A stretch of 64,000 nt of DNA from Pseudoips prasinana (lineage: Eukaryota; Arthropoda; Insecta; Lepidoptera; Nolidae), in the NCBI GenBank assembly GCA_951640165.1, contig OX621241.1, forward strand, positions 16,001,001-16,065,000, written 5' to 3'. The notes under the pieces were generated by a model, which saw only the letters and a program-made list of their open reading frames with translations, ran no database searches and was not told the origin of the DNA. The position numbers were made by a program, and so were the translations under genes. Shown here piece by piece: positions 20,108-30,768 of this stretch; position 1 is the stretch's first letter, and every line of letters starts with the position of its first letter.

Positions 20108-21395
20108 ATAGGTCTTTACCTATGAAATTGCCGTTTTGTATGAAAAAATTTAAACGAATTTTTTTCATGAATTTTTTTATTTGTAGTAATCGAAGTAATC
20201 ACCCATGCAATCAATGCATCTTTGCCATCGCAGTGGCAGTTTATTGATGCCCTTCTTAAAGAAATCAGCTGGACGGGAGGCAACAAATTCTTCAAAGGCA
20301 TTTTGTACTGCCTCTCGGGTATTGAATTTTTTTCCCGCCAAGAAGTTATCCAAATTCTGGAAAAAGTAGTAGTCTGTAGGCGCAAGGTCTGGTGAGTAGG
20401 GCGGATGACGGAGAGCTTCCAACCCCAGTTCTTGCAACTTGGAGACCGTCTGCTGTGCAGTATGAGGTCGCGCGTTGTCGTGCAGGAGCAGCGGAGACGA
20501 GCGATTGACCAATGCTGGTTGGAGATGCGCCAGCTTCTCCATCATTGTGCTCAGTTCTTCACAGTACACATCTGCAGTAATGCTCACCCCGTTTGGTAAG
20601 AAGCTGTGATGAATCACACCGGCGCTAGACCACCAAACAGTGACCATCACTTTTCTAGGGGTAAGTTTTCGTTTAGGGCATTGTTTAGGTGCTGAACCAG
20701 GATCCAACCAACTTGCTGAGCGCTTGCGGTTATCAAACAGAATCCATTTTTCATCGCAGGTAACAATGCGGTTCAAAATTCCTTCATTTGTGTGTCTGTT
20801 GAGCAGTGCAAGGCACGTCTCGACGCGTACTTCGCGCTGGCGATCATTGAGTTCGTGGGGCACCCATTTGTCAAGCTTTTTTACCTTGCCAATTTGACGC
20901 AAATGGACCAATATTGTTTTGACGCTAACGTCGAAAGCTGCTGCTAATTCAGCCGTAGATTGTGTATCATCAGCTTCCACAACCGCCTTTAATTCGTCAT
21001 TGTCGACCAAAGTCTTCGGACGACCGCGAGGTTCATTTTTCAGGTCGAAATTTCCAGAACGGAAGCGAGCAAACCAATAACAGGTGGTGCGTTGGTTTGT
21101 AGTGTTAGCTCCGTAAACGTCGTTGATGTTGCGTGCCGCTTGTGCCGCGTTGCTGCCACGACGGTACTCATATTCCATAATTACTCGAATTTTTAACGTA
21201 TCCATGATGACGAAAAAGATTGAAATGCGATGAAAATGTAACACTAATCAATAAAGAAATGACTACTTTTGGAAAAAAGAATCCATGTTTTTAAAATAAA
21301 ATTAATTTGAAATTAGAATTCTTAGCCAAACAAAAATTATTTTGATTTGAAATGGCCAGTACTGCAGAACGGCAATTTCATAGGTAAAGACCTAA
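20108..21395 (-). mobile_element. mariner element, apparently complete
   Basis: Terminal inverted repeats of about 27 bp: ATAGGTCTTTACCTATGAAA at 20108 and its inverse TTTCATAGGTAAAGACCTAA ending at 21395, extending inward through TTGCCGTT. TA at 20106-20107 and 21396-21397 forms the target duplication typical of mariner. At 1288 bp it has the usual mariner size. The two ends differ by one base at the tip (ATAGG versus TTAGG). Confidence 0.93.
20177..21205 (-). CDS. mariner transposase (DD34D), uninterrupted
   Basis: Cut-and-paste transposase acting in the nucleus on the terminal repeats of its own element. An N-terminal helix-turn-helix DNA-binding half (RVIMEYEYRRGSNAAQAARN, then FARFRSGNFDLKNEPRGRPK) is followed by the mariner signature WVPHEL and the catalytic domain. 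Counting from the upstream Met at 21244, the triad is D164 (TCDEKW), D256 (HDNARPH) and D291 (YSPDLAPTDYYFF), with 91 and 34 residues between them, so DD34D is intact. The downstream Met at 21205 (MDTLKIRV) is preferred: it gives 342 residues, close to the usual ~345, whereas the longer 355-residue reading adds a hydrophobic stretch not usual for the family. The C-terminus GINKLPLRWQRCIDCMGDYF is typical. No stop or frameshift, so the copy is young; activity cannot be judged from sequence. The subfamily looks cecropia-like (KKLDKWVPHEL, KVMVTVWWSSAG), by memory only. Confidence 0.95.
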   Translation of the reverse strand: MDTLKIRVIMEYEYRRGSNAAQAARNINDVYGANTTNQRTTCYWFARFRSGNFDLKNEPRGRPKTLVDNDELKAVVEADDTQSTAELAAAFDVSVKTILVHLRQIGKVKKLDKWVPHELNDRQREVRVETCLALLNRHTNEGILNRIVTCDEKWILFDNRKRSASWLDPGSAPKQCPKRKLTPRKVMVTVWWSSAGVIHHSFLPNGVSITADVYCEELSTMMEKLAHLQPALVNRSSPLLLHDNARPHTAQQTVSKLQELGLEALRHPPYSPDLAPTDYYFFQNLDNFLAGKKFNTREAVQNAFEEFVASRPADFFKKGINKLPLRWQRCIDCMGDYFDYYK

Positions 21396-21399
21396 TATT

Positions 21400-21770
21400 A
21401 AGCGCAGTCAAAAGCTAAGATCGACTGCTTGCCAGCTTTGAATTGCAGCTATGATGGTGAATGGAAAACAGCGTCACAGAAGAAAGATGAGGAAAGAAGA
21501 AGAAAAGAGGAGAATATAAGAATAGCGCAGCGCAATAAAAACAGACCTGTAGATATAGGTAAGAATAAGAATAAACTCTATTGTTTTTAGGTTATGTTTA
21601 TTTGAATGTTATTTATGAGTTGAGTGCAACTATGACCTGCTATATTCTATATTATATGCTATATTATTTCTATAATAATATTACTATAATATTATTAAAC
21701 ATGTCAAATTTTACAACAATTTTCTTATAACATTTAGGTAATTGAATTGAACATCTATATTTAAAAAAAA
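21400..21770. other. No gene seen
   Basis: A purine-rich GAAAGAAGAAGAAAAGAGGA stretch near 21494 and AT-rich repeats at 21635-21700; no gene. Confidence 0.45.
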
Positions 21771-21774
21771 AGAC

Positions 21775-21935
21775 GAAGTCCGCACTAGGGAATCTAATCC
21801 CTGTGTCGCGGGGTACTTTACAAACATATAATAGACAGACACTAATTACATAGTTGTCCGGCTCGGGACTTGAACCCACGACACGGAGCGACGAGGCCAC
21901 TGTATTATCCGCTGCGCCACGCGTACAATTAGGTA
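21775..21935 (-). repeat. tRNA-headed SINE (second family), minus strand
   Basis: Minus-strand head GTGGCGCAGCGGATAATACA and GTGGGTTCAAGTCCCGAGCC, then AATTAGTGTCTGTCTATTAT and TACCCCGCGACACAGGGATT. Same family as 17836-18040. Confidence 0.85.
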
Positions 21936-22099
21936 ATTACAACCTCAAAAAGGAGTTATTTCTATATTCGTCTGCATTTCTTCTTTCTTCATTGGTTGTT
22001 GGATGCATAGATTTTTTGTTTATATATGTACATACATCACGATTTCTCATTTCATTCTTAATATTTTTTTCGTTTTTGTGTATTACGATGGTTTGTTGG

Positions 22100-22875
22100 T
22101 AGTTTGTTATTATTTTTTTATGTGCTATGATTTCTTCGTTGTCGGTTACTATGTTGTAACACGACTTCTCCTTTGTTATTAAATATATATTTTTTTACAT
22201 TATATAACAACATTTGTCCGTTGTCTGTTAATAAAGTTTGAACATTCTTTTCTATACAGGGAATAATTTTGAAATGATCCTATTTACTTTTTTTGTAATC
22301 ATATACCAAACATATTTCATTTTAATATAAGTTGAGATCGGATATACGTTGATCAAAACATTAAATATTAAGTAAGTACCTGATTATAAAATAACTTAAG
22401 ATTTTGAACTAGATCTCTATAATGTCATAATTATTAACCTCATTGTATATGCTCTGCTTAATTGATATAATTAAGTATTTATTTAAGGCTCCGCACATCG
22501 GGCACGGATTTGCATTAACTACGTTATTAACTTGTTAATTAATATTGACACTGAGGTGGCCTACTTACTGCTTCAACAATGTTCAAAAGCATATTTATTG
22601 GAACAGAATGTTATTTGGACATACACTGTCAACACAAACAAGTATAGCAAATGATGGATCATTATCATTAATATTCTATACAGTGGTTTAGTTAATAAAT
22701 ATTTATTTTTGGAATAAATACGCGACTAATTAATAATAACCTGAACTTATAAAGAGAAAAGATTTGTGAACTTATGTTTGTTTGTAAAAACGATTGAAGA
22801 GATTTTTTTTTAATTCTTCCACCTCTAGAAAGCTGCTATTATCAGTGAGTATAACACCGTGATATTTAAGTTTTA
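22100..22875. other. No gene seen
   Basis: AT-rich, no recognisable repeats or frames. Confidence 0.4.
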
Positions 22876-22887
22876 ATAGTTTGAATA

Positions 22888-22985
22888 GTATAGAATAGAA
22901 ATACTTTTATTCAACACGGAAACACAAGAAAGTATTAAGTACAAGGTATCAACATAGTAAAACACAAAAAATATAAATAAAACAA
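22888..22985 (-). repeat. LINE or SINE 3' end, minus strand
   Basis: On the minus strand the sequence ends AATAAAAGTATTTCTATTCT then ATACTATTC, an A-rich end with an (ATTCT)-type tail. A plus-strand relative is at 52998-53025 (AATAAATATATTCTATTCTA). No coding part. Confidence 0.45.
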
Positions 22986-23089
22986 AATAAAATAAAGAAG
23001 ATACAATAGCTCGAGAAGGAAGTACCATCTCAGAAAAAGCTAGGTGAGGTGTACCTAGCACTTGTTTTCAGTTTTTTTAATAATTTTCT

Positions 23090-23325
23090 GGGGACAATGT
23101 CACACAGATCATCCTAGCCCCAAACTAAGCAAAGCTTGTACTATGGGTACCAGGCGACGATATACATACTTATATAGATAGATAAATACTTATATAAATA
23201 GAAAACATCCATGACTCAGAAACAAATATTCGTGCTCATCACACAAATATTTGCACTTACCGGGATTCGAACCCAGGACCACCAGCTTCGTAGGCAGGAT
23301 CACTACCAACTAGGCTACGGTGACC
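23090..23325 (-). repeat. tRNA-headed SINE, full length, minus strand
   Basis: Read on the minus strand: head GTAGCCTAGTTGGTAGTGAT (A box) and GGGTTCGAATCCCGG (B box), then TTTGTGTGATGAGCACGAAT, ATCGTCGCCTGGTACCCATA and GCTTAGTTTGGGGCTAGGAT. Same family as 50457-50715. Not a tRNA gene, as no acceptor stem forms. Confidence 0.85.
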
Positions 23326-23329
23326 GTTC

Positions 23330-23654
23330 GAAACCCTGTAAGTGACTCACGGACGATGGTATGTAAGATAATAATACTATGACATCAGTATATGTATGAT
23401 TCGAGTGACATAGATATTTGCGTAAGATAAATACCTACCTACGAAAATTACAATAAACTCAAACTGCAAAAAGTATAAGTATACATGTTAATAGAATTTA
23501 TTTAAAAATCAAAAAATTCCGTGAACTTAAACCATTATAGTTAAGTCACAATATTCGTTCTTTATTCAAATTCGTAAAACAATAAAGAACTAATTTATAA
23601 CACTAATTTATCTTCCTATTTAACTGCCCGTGCGAAGCTTGGGCGAGTCACTAG
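23330..23654. mobile_element. Helitron-like 3' terminus at right end
   Basis: The stretch GCCCGTGCGAAGCTTGGGCG then AGTCACTAG|T at 23628-23654 has the GC-rich hairpin plus CTAG of Helitron 3' ends, and is similar to CCCGTGCGCAGCCGGGGCGG...CTAG at 43979-44006. The 5' end is not evident. Confidence 0.45.
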
Positions 23655-23902
23655 TTAGCACGTAATTACCCACGGTCCGGAGTAATGGCGGCACTGTTGA
23701 CAGGTGACCTGTCATTGCTGAACCCACTTCAATGGAGCTAATTAAATAAATAAACTTTGTTGGCCTCCTAGACGAATTTTGCCGATGTCAGCCAGTATTA
23801 ATGTAGACTAGCCATCTGGGCGAGACGTGGAGTACTAATGGGTACATTAACCAAGGTCGAAGTACACCTACAACTGACCCCCTTAAATATCCATTCCTTA
23901 GT

Positions 23903-23965
23903 TGTCTGGAAGAGATCACATGCTAGTGATAAAGTTTCCAATAATAAAGCCAGACTTTATTATTA
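23903..23965 (+). repeat. LINE 3' UTR motif fragment
   Basis: TTGTCTGGAAGAGATCACAT then GCTAGTGATAAA matches the conserved CTGGAAGAGAT-stem-GATAAG motif of the LINE tails at 35.2, 37.85 and 63.1 kb. No coding part. Confidence 0.5.
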
Positions 23966-24009
23966 TGTGCTGTATATGTGATATTACTATAAAGAGTTAA
24001 TCTACTGGT

Positions 24010-24110
24010 CGATATTGCACAAGTGTGTGCGCAAACACAAGAACACTCTCTTTTCTCAAGATCCGAGGAGACGACACGAGCAGAGTGGGTTAAGAAAGAG
24101 GTCCTATGGC
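24010..24110 (-). repeat. SINE body fragment, minus strand
   Basis: AAGTGTGTGCGCAAACACAA and GGCTCGGAGAGCAC correspond to the antisense of the body of the SINE at 17085-17460. Confidence 0.4.
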
Positions 24111-24239
24111 TCGGAGAGCACAAGAATCTGTCAGTCCCCCTCCGTACATTTTCTTATAATTTTTTGCACAAAAACTGATGCCGCAAATGTTACATACATT
24201 TGCACCTTCTCCTCTCAGGAATATATTAAACAATAAATT

Positions 24240-25480
24240 ATATCCAAAATGATGGTGTTTTTTGATACCTAGTCACTACTGCAACATGGGTTGGTTGTTA
24301 AAATTAAGCTGCCCTTCTATTTTAGGGTACCGATGTTCCGATGAAAAAATGGAAACAGTGTTCTTCGCATCTACTTGATGAAAAGTTAATATAAGCTGGC
24401 TGTCAGGAATATTTTTCTTTATGTTATTATATTACTCTTAGTATACAGAGACAAATAAAAGGTATTTTTACTAACATAGGTTATTTGTGCAAATTTTTTA
24501 AACAAACGGTCCTGTCTAGTTTTATCTATTTTTGTGTACACAAAAACATATAATAAAAAAGTTAAAAAACTGATAGTACCTACATAGGAGCTGCTTTTCG
24601 TGGGAAGTTTCTTGCAGCATACCCAAGACATGAAAAAATATGACATATTGAATGCCAACTCTTGATTACTGCAGCCGATATTGCAAAGTTGATCGTTGAT
24701 ATAGCAAAACATAGCTGAGAATATTCATGTTTCGCATCTAGAGCGGGCGCTCTTTCGCAGGCCCGAAACAGTGATGTTGCCACGTAATTCACTCGTTCGA
24801 TTTGAAATTCAAAAAACAAACATAGTATGGAATAGTCCTCCGTGTCAGTTCAACTCACTCTTGACAGGATTTTAATGATGTGGAGTTTATATAATTGGAA
24901 AGCTTGATTCCTGAAAGGAATGTTATGAAAACGGTGTCTAGAATAATATACCTATATTTACTTTTTACACCAGCTCTAACTAAATTAAAGCAGTTATTAA
25001 ATTGGCTTAGGTAAGCCACTTTACTCGACTGGTTTACTGTCAACAAAATTATATTTAATACACCGGACGATAATTATGTCACTGCGATTTCGCACTTGTG
25101 ATTCACAGAAGTAAACCGCACATTCAAAACTGGTACTCACTCTTAAGCTAAGTAAAAATTAAGAGGGATCAATTGCTGCCTAATTAATTTTAATTAAGGT
25201 TAATTTCTTATAACTAATTTCTAAAGTGTGTGTATTAAATTCTAGTTTATTAGTTGTATGCATTAATATGTTAGTAAAATAAACCTAATAGTAAGTAGTT
25301 TGTTTGGATATATTGACCCGTCTAATTCCAACTCGAACAACCTACATAAAAAAGACTTCAACTTCCAAGATGGAAAAGGGCTGATTTATATTATTATTAT
25401 TATTATCTTTTATTAAATTATTAGCATTATCATTTCATTCACCCGTTTGGAAGTTACGATGCCATAGGTAAAGGCAGAAA
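24240..25480. other. No gene seen
   Basis: Several overlapping small frames at 24419-24819 and 24855-25046 have no recognisable domain and no splice context. A (TTA)n run is at 25390-25404. Confidence 0.4.
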
Positions 25481-25482
25481 CA

Positions 25483-25742
25483 TCATCATATCAGCCGAAA
25501 GGCGCCTACTACTGGACAAAGGCCTCCCCCAAACATCTCCACAATATGCCGGTCTTGCGCTATCGGCATCCAGCTACTTCCAGCGACTCTTACAAGATCA
25601 TCGGTCCATCTTGTAGGGGCCTGCACTCGCTGCGTCTTCCAGTTCGTGGTAGCCACTCAAGAACCTTTCTGCCCCAGCATCTCTCTCCGTCGGCTCTACG
25701 AGCTATGTACCCTGCCCACTGTCACTTCACAGAAACATAACA
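25483..25742 (-). pseudogene. Fossil RTE-type reverse transcriptase tail, minus strand
   Basis: The minus strand reads GYIARRADGE, then GRKVLEWLPRTGRR, then a damaged R-P-x-x-x-W segment, then GEAFV near the end, matching the order W-A-G-H-I-A-R-R-x-D-G-R / W-x-P-R-T-G-R-R / G-E-A-x-V of RTE-like C-termini. Stops and shifts interrupt it. The 3' tail GTAGGCGCCTTTCGGCTGAT then ATGATGATG lies at 25507-25483. Same family as 1952-2305 but retaining the middle segment that copy lacks. 5' truncated and inactive. Confidence 0.7.
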
Positions 25743-25744
25743 TT

Positions 25745-27215
25745 CTAATTTATTACACCCCTATTTTCCAAAATAACCTATTTATTTTTCAAGTCAAAAC
25801 GTAAATCTAAATTCAAAATTTATAAATGTTTTTTTTTTGTTTTGATAGCAAATTGATAGTCCGGGAGATGGTATTAATATGATTTATCACATGCAACGAT
25901 GAAGATCTCATCTAAATCCTCCGGCATGATGTCAGCGAAGGAATTCAGATATGATGTGCCTAACCATCCATCCATATCCAATTAATCGTAGCCTAACGTC
26001 AGAGCTCCTTCACTGGATTTACAGAGAGAGTGCAGGTTTAAGTTGCAGCCGGACGGTAAAATTTAGACTTCCGCAATATTTAAATAAAACGTTGGAAAAC
26101 CGTATTTCTAATTAAATGTCACTTGGAATATTGAATTTAAGGATAAGTGGTAGAAAATACCTATCTCTGTCTTTAAAAAAATTGTTAGTAAAAGTGAAAA
26201 ACACTCTACACATGACTAACTTTTAGTCATTCAAAGATCTACCTTATGTAAATAAAGAGAAAGCTGGCATTTCGTTTTTGACAGACAGCTGGCACTAAGT
26301 GTAATAAGACCAATTCTCCCAAACTATACGCTCTTTGAGTTGGGTCATAGTTCTAACCTTATCTGCCTAAATAATCGGCAGCACTAGTGACGCGTCAAGC
26401 ACGAGCCTGCGAGCGAGAACTGAGACATAACTAATAAGCTAAAAACAAGGAAATAAAACAACATTAAATCTAATTGGCGTTTATTAATAAATTATTTTAA
26501 GAAACAATTTTCAAACTTGATTCGTTCTCTTAATGGCCAGGACTTGCGCCAAAAGTCAATGTCAATTCGCAGACGTCAATAGATAATATGTTTTATGATT
26601 TGCTAACAAGCGGTTAGGTGTGCGAGAATATTCGATGCTATGGCGCCTATTGCACGTAGATAGCGTTGCAATGTGGATATGTAAATATTTTACTGGGTTT
26701 GACCAACTAAACTCCTGAAAAAAAAGCTTTATGATCTCGCGATACAATGATTCTTAAGTAATTCGTTACTTAAGAAAGAACGGAGGAGATACTTGAGCTG
26801 TGTAGCTTTGCATAGTGTGATCAAATATAATACCCTTACATTACTCAAGCGCAGATCCACTACATCATCATATTCGTAATACAATCACTATTAATTGCTA
26901 TATATTCTGCAAGTATGGTATATTGGACGCTATGTTTTTGCGAATTACATAACCTCTATAACAGAAATAGCGGTTTACTTAATTGTTTATTCACAGAAAC
27001 AATATGAGATAAAAAGATATGTGCATAGGCGAGTTTAACTAATAATTTGAGTTACAGCAAACTAATCACAGAGGAAGATTTGTTTGACAGGGTAAAACAA
27101 TGTACGTACCTAGAACATTAAATCAACTTAAATTTATTACCGATACCAGGTGTAATACTGAATGTGTACGACTTAAGGATCTATCTACAGAACAAATGAA
27201 ATGAAACCAGTTTGA
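25745..27215. other. No gene seen
   Basis: Only short frames; no transposon end, SINE box or splice-delimited exon recognised. Confidence 0.4.
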
Positions 27216-27221
27216 GAATTA

Positions 27222-27372
27222 TCACACTGTGAGTGTGTATGTATGTTACTTCTTCACGTCTAAACGGCTGGAGCAATTTTAATAAAATTTGATAAGGAGT
27301 TAGCTGGCTTAACCCTACACATAGGCTATAATTAACAAAGTTTATCGCGGGTACAACCGCGGGGCACAGCCA
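27222..27372 (+). mobile_element. Diverged short Helitron-like element
   Basis: GTATGTTACTTCTTCACGTC, CACATAGGCTATAATTAACA and the end CGCGGGTACAACCGCGGGGC then ACAGCCAG (CTAG changed to CCAG) give the layout of the elements at 41351 and 54108. Confidence 0.65.
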
Positions 27373-27399
27373 GCTCCTCATAGAAAATACATGAGTCGG

Positions 27400-28235
27400 T
27401 ATTTAGTTATTGGTATATGGTTATATTATGTTGTATGTTTTTGGTGTATTTTGCATGTTGATTTGTTGTTCAGTTTCATTGGCATATTTAGTAATAGCAG
27501 CGAGACGTGCACAGAGTCTGCAATTATTTCAAAGGTTTGTCAAGAATTACTATCTGTCACAGGTCACTACAATACTTACAAAACAGATATCAATATATAA
27601 AATATAATATACCATATTGTGTTTGCGTATACTATTAGTATATATTATCTGTAATATTGTATATACGTATATTTTGTGCAAGTCTATTGTATGTTTTGTT
27701 GCTATAGTACAGACATATATGTTTACACAATGTATCTGTACACCGACAAGTGCCTCTCTCAATGACTCCATAGTCAGTCTTAGTTTGATTGTCGGGAAAA
27801 TATCATCAGGTTTTGTGATAAAACCGTGTTGACTTTAACGTTTTATGTCTCTTATTTTTCGTGCATAATAAAGAGTTCATTTATCTACCCCATAAATACT
27901 TTAGAATAAAAAGTATACATTATATACATTTACCTTATTGTCAACTAGCTGTACAGTCAACGACAAAACACACACAGACAGACATTCAATACTAATTGGA
28001 TCAAGTGTTTCTAAAGTACGTGATTGGTAAGCGTTCCAAACATTCGCTGGTGATACTGCCACCCAATATATGATTATTAGTATTGAATCTCCAATTCTGA
28101 TCATCTACTTTGCCGTTGACTGTACCCCCGATATTGTTCACAGCAAGTTGAAGAACAAATACTTGTTTTCAAATAACAAGCAGTTTCCTTCTTGCTTTAA
28201 CCGTTGTTCAAAGATTAGATGGGGATATAGTTTCG
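27400..28235. other. No gene seen
   Basis: Overlapping AT-driven frames of 60-73 codons on both strands with no domain. A hairpin-prone pair ATTAGTATTGAATCTCC / ATTCAATACTAATTGG links 28077 and 27987. Confidence 0.4.
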
Positions 28236-28239
28236 TTTG

Positions 28240-28345
28240 GGTGGCATATCACTCTGAATGATGGATACAACTCAATTGTGGAGATATTATGGGGAGGCTT
28301 TTGTCCAGCAGTGGACGTCATTCGGGTGACATGATGACAGCTTCG
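28240..28345 (+). repeat. RTE-type LINE or SINE 3' tail
   Basis: ATTGTGGAGATATTATGGGG then AGGCTTTTGTCCAGCAGTGG, ACGTCATTCGGGTGACATGATGA: the same 3' tail as at 49.3 and 55.0 kb. Confidence 0.65.
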
Positions 28346-28349
28346 TTTA

Positions 28350-29020
28350 AAAAATATAAAATCAAAATAGATTTTCAATTTACCCCGAATTTGGTGACCA
28401 GAAAATCGTACCTTTTATAAAATAAACAACAGGAAGAAGATTTAATTAAAACCACTAACAAGAAAATTACTTACAACAAGAGCAAAATTACGATGAAAGT
28501 TCTTAAGTAATTATGGGGCTTACCCCAGAGCCGCGCCGCGTTGACTCAATGAGCTTAAACTGTTCCAAACAATATTTACCTCAAAGGGGAACTTTGTAAA
28601 CAAAAGTATGCACACGCCATAGAAAACCTGAAATTAATATTACATTATTTTTCTGTTTATTTTCGCTACGACAGCCAGTGCGTCATTGCGAAGCCATCTC
28701 GGTCGCAGTCTTGTTTCCCCTAACGAACAAACTTCGTCATAATATATAAATAATAAATAAATCAGCGACTATTTTCGACATTGCGTATATTTTCTAACGA
28801 ATTTACAGAAATATATTTATGAAAAATTGTTTTACATTACATTAAAATCAGTTCTGCGGTTTTCATAAAGCTCTATTATGAATCTTAGCGATGTATTGCT
28901 TGGTTGGTAGCGCTGGTACTGACTTTTTTCATTGCAATAATTAATTCATCTTATTCTGTTAAAATAGCCGTTCCATGTTAAGTTAGACCGCCTTATGATA
29001 CTAAAACGTTTTATATTTTT
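28350..29020. other. No gene seen
   Basis: AT-rich, no recognised feature. Confidence 0.4.
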
Positions 29021-29021
29021 A

Positions 29022-29920
29022 CTAGCTTACCCGACAGATTGTTCTGTCGTAACGATGACTATTTAATTCGAATTGGTATAATTAAGAAAGAAAGTGAATT
29101 TATTATTCTAAAGCTTTATGATATACAATATTCTTAGTTATTTTTTTCTTGCGCGTATATAAATAGTTTTGTTGGTATTCCAACACGGGAACACGGGACA
29201 TATAACTGGCCATGTGACCATGTTTTTCACATGGCCAGTTATATGTCGCCATTGCGTCGTTTATCGACATTGCTAATGCTAGCATTTATACTTCCCTTTC
29301 AAAATTGTGGGTTCGATGACGTTGTTCATTAATTTCTTCACCGCAAGTCGGGTGCCATTACAAATATTAGGCGTAATGGCTCTGAACTAACCGTGATGTA
29401 CACAAAGAAATTCAGTTTGCTTACATCCTTTTTGTGAGAAATAATAAATTAGATAATTATAATTGTTTACTTTTATAAAATATTTTAGATTTGCCATAAT
29501 CTCAGGGAAATTTTAAAAGAAATAGAGTGAAAAACATTCACAAAAAGACGATAATTGATCAGTTATCGATCGGGATGAAAAAAAAATGGCTATTTAAAAA
29601 TAGGGGTTGGTGATAAAAGGGTAAAATTTTTGGGTTGTATGTATTTTTAACGACACGTTATAGAAAAATATAAACAACAAAAATTATACAAACATTAAAA
29701 AAAAATGTTAAGGGTGAACAACCCTTATCACTTAGGGGTATGAAAAATAGATAGTAGTCGATTCTCAGACCTACTACTGAATATGCATATAAAATTTGGT
29801 AAAAATCAGTAAAGCCGTTTCGGCTACTGAATATGCTGATAAAATTTGGTAAAAATCAGGAAAGCCATTTCGAAGGAGTAAGGTAACTAACATTGTGACA
29901 CGAGAATTTTATATATTAGA
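29022..29920 (-). mobile_element. Helitron, minus strand, 0.9 kb
   Basis: On the minus strand it begins TCTAATATATAAAATTCTCG then TGTCACAATGTTAG at 29920 and ends CGACAGAACAATCTGTCGGG then TAAGCTAG at 29022, i.e. a terminal hairpin plus CTAG. It carries the fossil end of a helicase and, at 29771-29880, two direct copies of CTACTGAATATGC..ATAAAATTTGGTAAAAATCAG. Confidence 0.75.
29102..29292 (-). pseudogene. Fossil Helitron helicase C-terminus
   Basis: Minus-strand remains of the end of a Pif1-type helicase carried by Helitrons. The final codons TKNIVYHKALE followed by a stop are typical of these proteins, and the preceding segment, read with frameshifts, corresponds to the HGQLYVACSRVG..LF.YA block (seen as GHMASYMSRVPVLEYQQ in the open frame, offset by one base from the usual reading). 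The sequence upstream of this block is an inverted duplication of the HGQLY-coding bases: GACATATAACTGGCCATGTG at 29198 is mirrored at 29227-29247. Only 60 codons survive; no Walker motifs. Confidence 0.6.
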
Positions 29921-30029
29921 TTTACAGGCAGGTAACTGATACGAAATATAGCGGAGAACTGTTAATTTTATCGATGCTGAAGAAGTTTTAAACACATTTT
30001 TTTGCAAAAATCTCCATTGGACATACTCA

Positions 30030-30625
30030 AAAGAATTCCCTTCAGTAAAAACACTGTACAAAGACGTATTAATGAAATTTGCTGGGGTATTGAAAGTTCC
30101 TTGTGTAAATATCTGCTAACTCATGTTTCTATTTAACTGGACGAGTCATCTTTACCTATTAATTACGCATTATTATTGGAATATGTATGTATGTTCGATT
30201 TGTTATTCAGAAATTCACGAAGAACTATTTGCGAAAAATTTGGAGACGAACTCGAAAGGTGAATCAATATTTAATGTCCAGAGTATTTTAAGGAAAAATC
30301 GGTTCCATTCACAAACGTTATTTCGTTGGCAACTCATGCCATGGTCGGACGATATCGTGGATTTATAAACCACCTTAAAATAAGTTTCAAAGGTCCAGAG
30401 GTAAATGAAATTCACTGTGTCATCCACCGACAACACCTAGGAGCGAAAAATTTGGCTTATAGATTGAATGCCCTTGAATTTGTGATTATTGCAGTTAGCA
30501 AAATAAGAAGCAATGCGTTGAATACGCGTTCATTTGCACAATTGTGCGATAAAAATGATGAAGGATGTCTTTTTTTTCGTGTGTGGGTAGACAATATATA
30601 CACATACGAAATTTTCAGCTCCTGC
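30030..30625 (+). pseudogene. Fossil hAT transposase (Buster/ZBED5-like), 5' part
   Basis: Broken coding sequence of a hAT-superfamily DNA transposase of the lineage that gave rise to vertebrate ZBED5, FAM200 and SCAND3 genes (recognised from motif order). In order: FSKNTVQRRINEI at 30038, LDESSLPINYALLLEYV at 30137, LFAKNLETNSKGESIFNV at 30228, then AMVGRYRGFINHLK, VNEIHCVIHRQHLGAKNL and SNALNTRSFAQLCDKNDEG. The aspartate of LDESSLP and the IHCVIHRQHL block fall where the family keeps catalytic and conserved residues. An in-frame stop precedes LDESS, and frameshifts separate the blocks at about 30185 and 30325. The gene resumes at 35370 after a retrotransposon. Confidence 0.8.
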
Positions 30626-30768
30626 TATAATAATTGATTTAAAATTAAATTCAATAGTGTAATAACTGTACATATGTATTAAGTACTTGCTAAACCCACC
30701 TATTTCGCTTTGTGTATCATCTCTCCATCAAAATCATCATAATCCAAGTTAATTTCACTGCATTAGCT

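Noticed and set aside
20405..20897. Plus-strand frames inside the mariner
   Set aside because: Antisense shadows of the transposase.
24419..24819. Two overlapping minus frames of 79 and 97 codons
   Set aside because: No recognisable motif; AT-driven composition.
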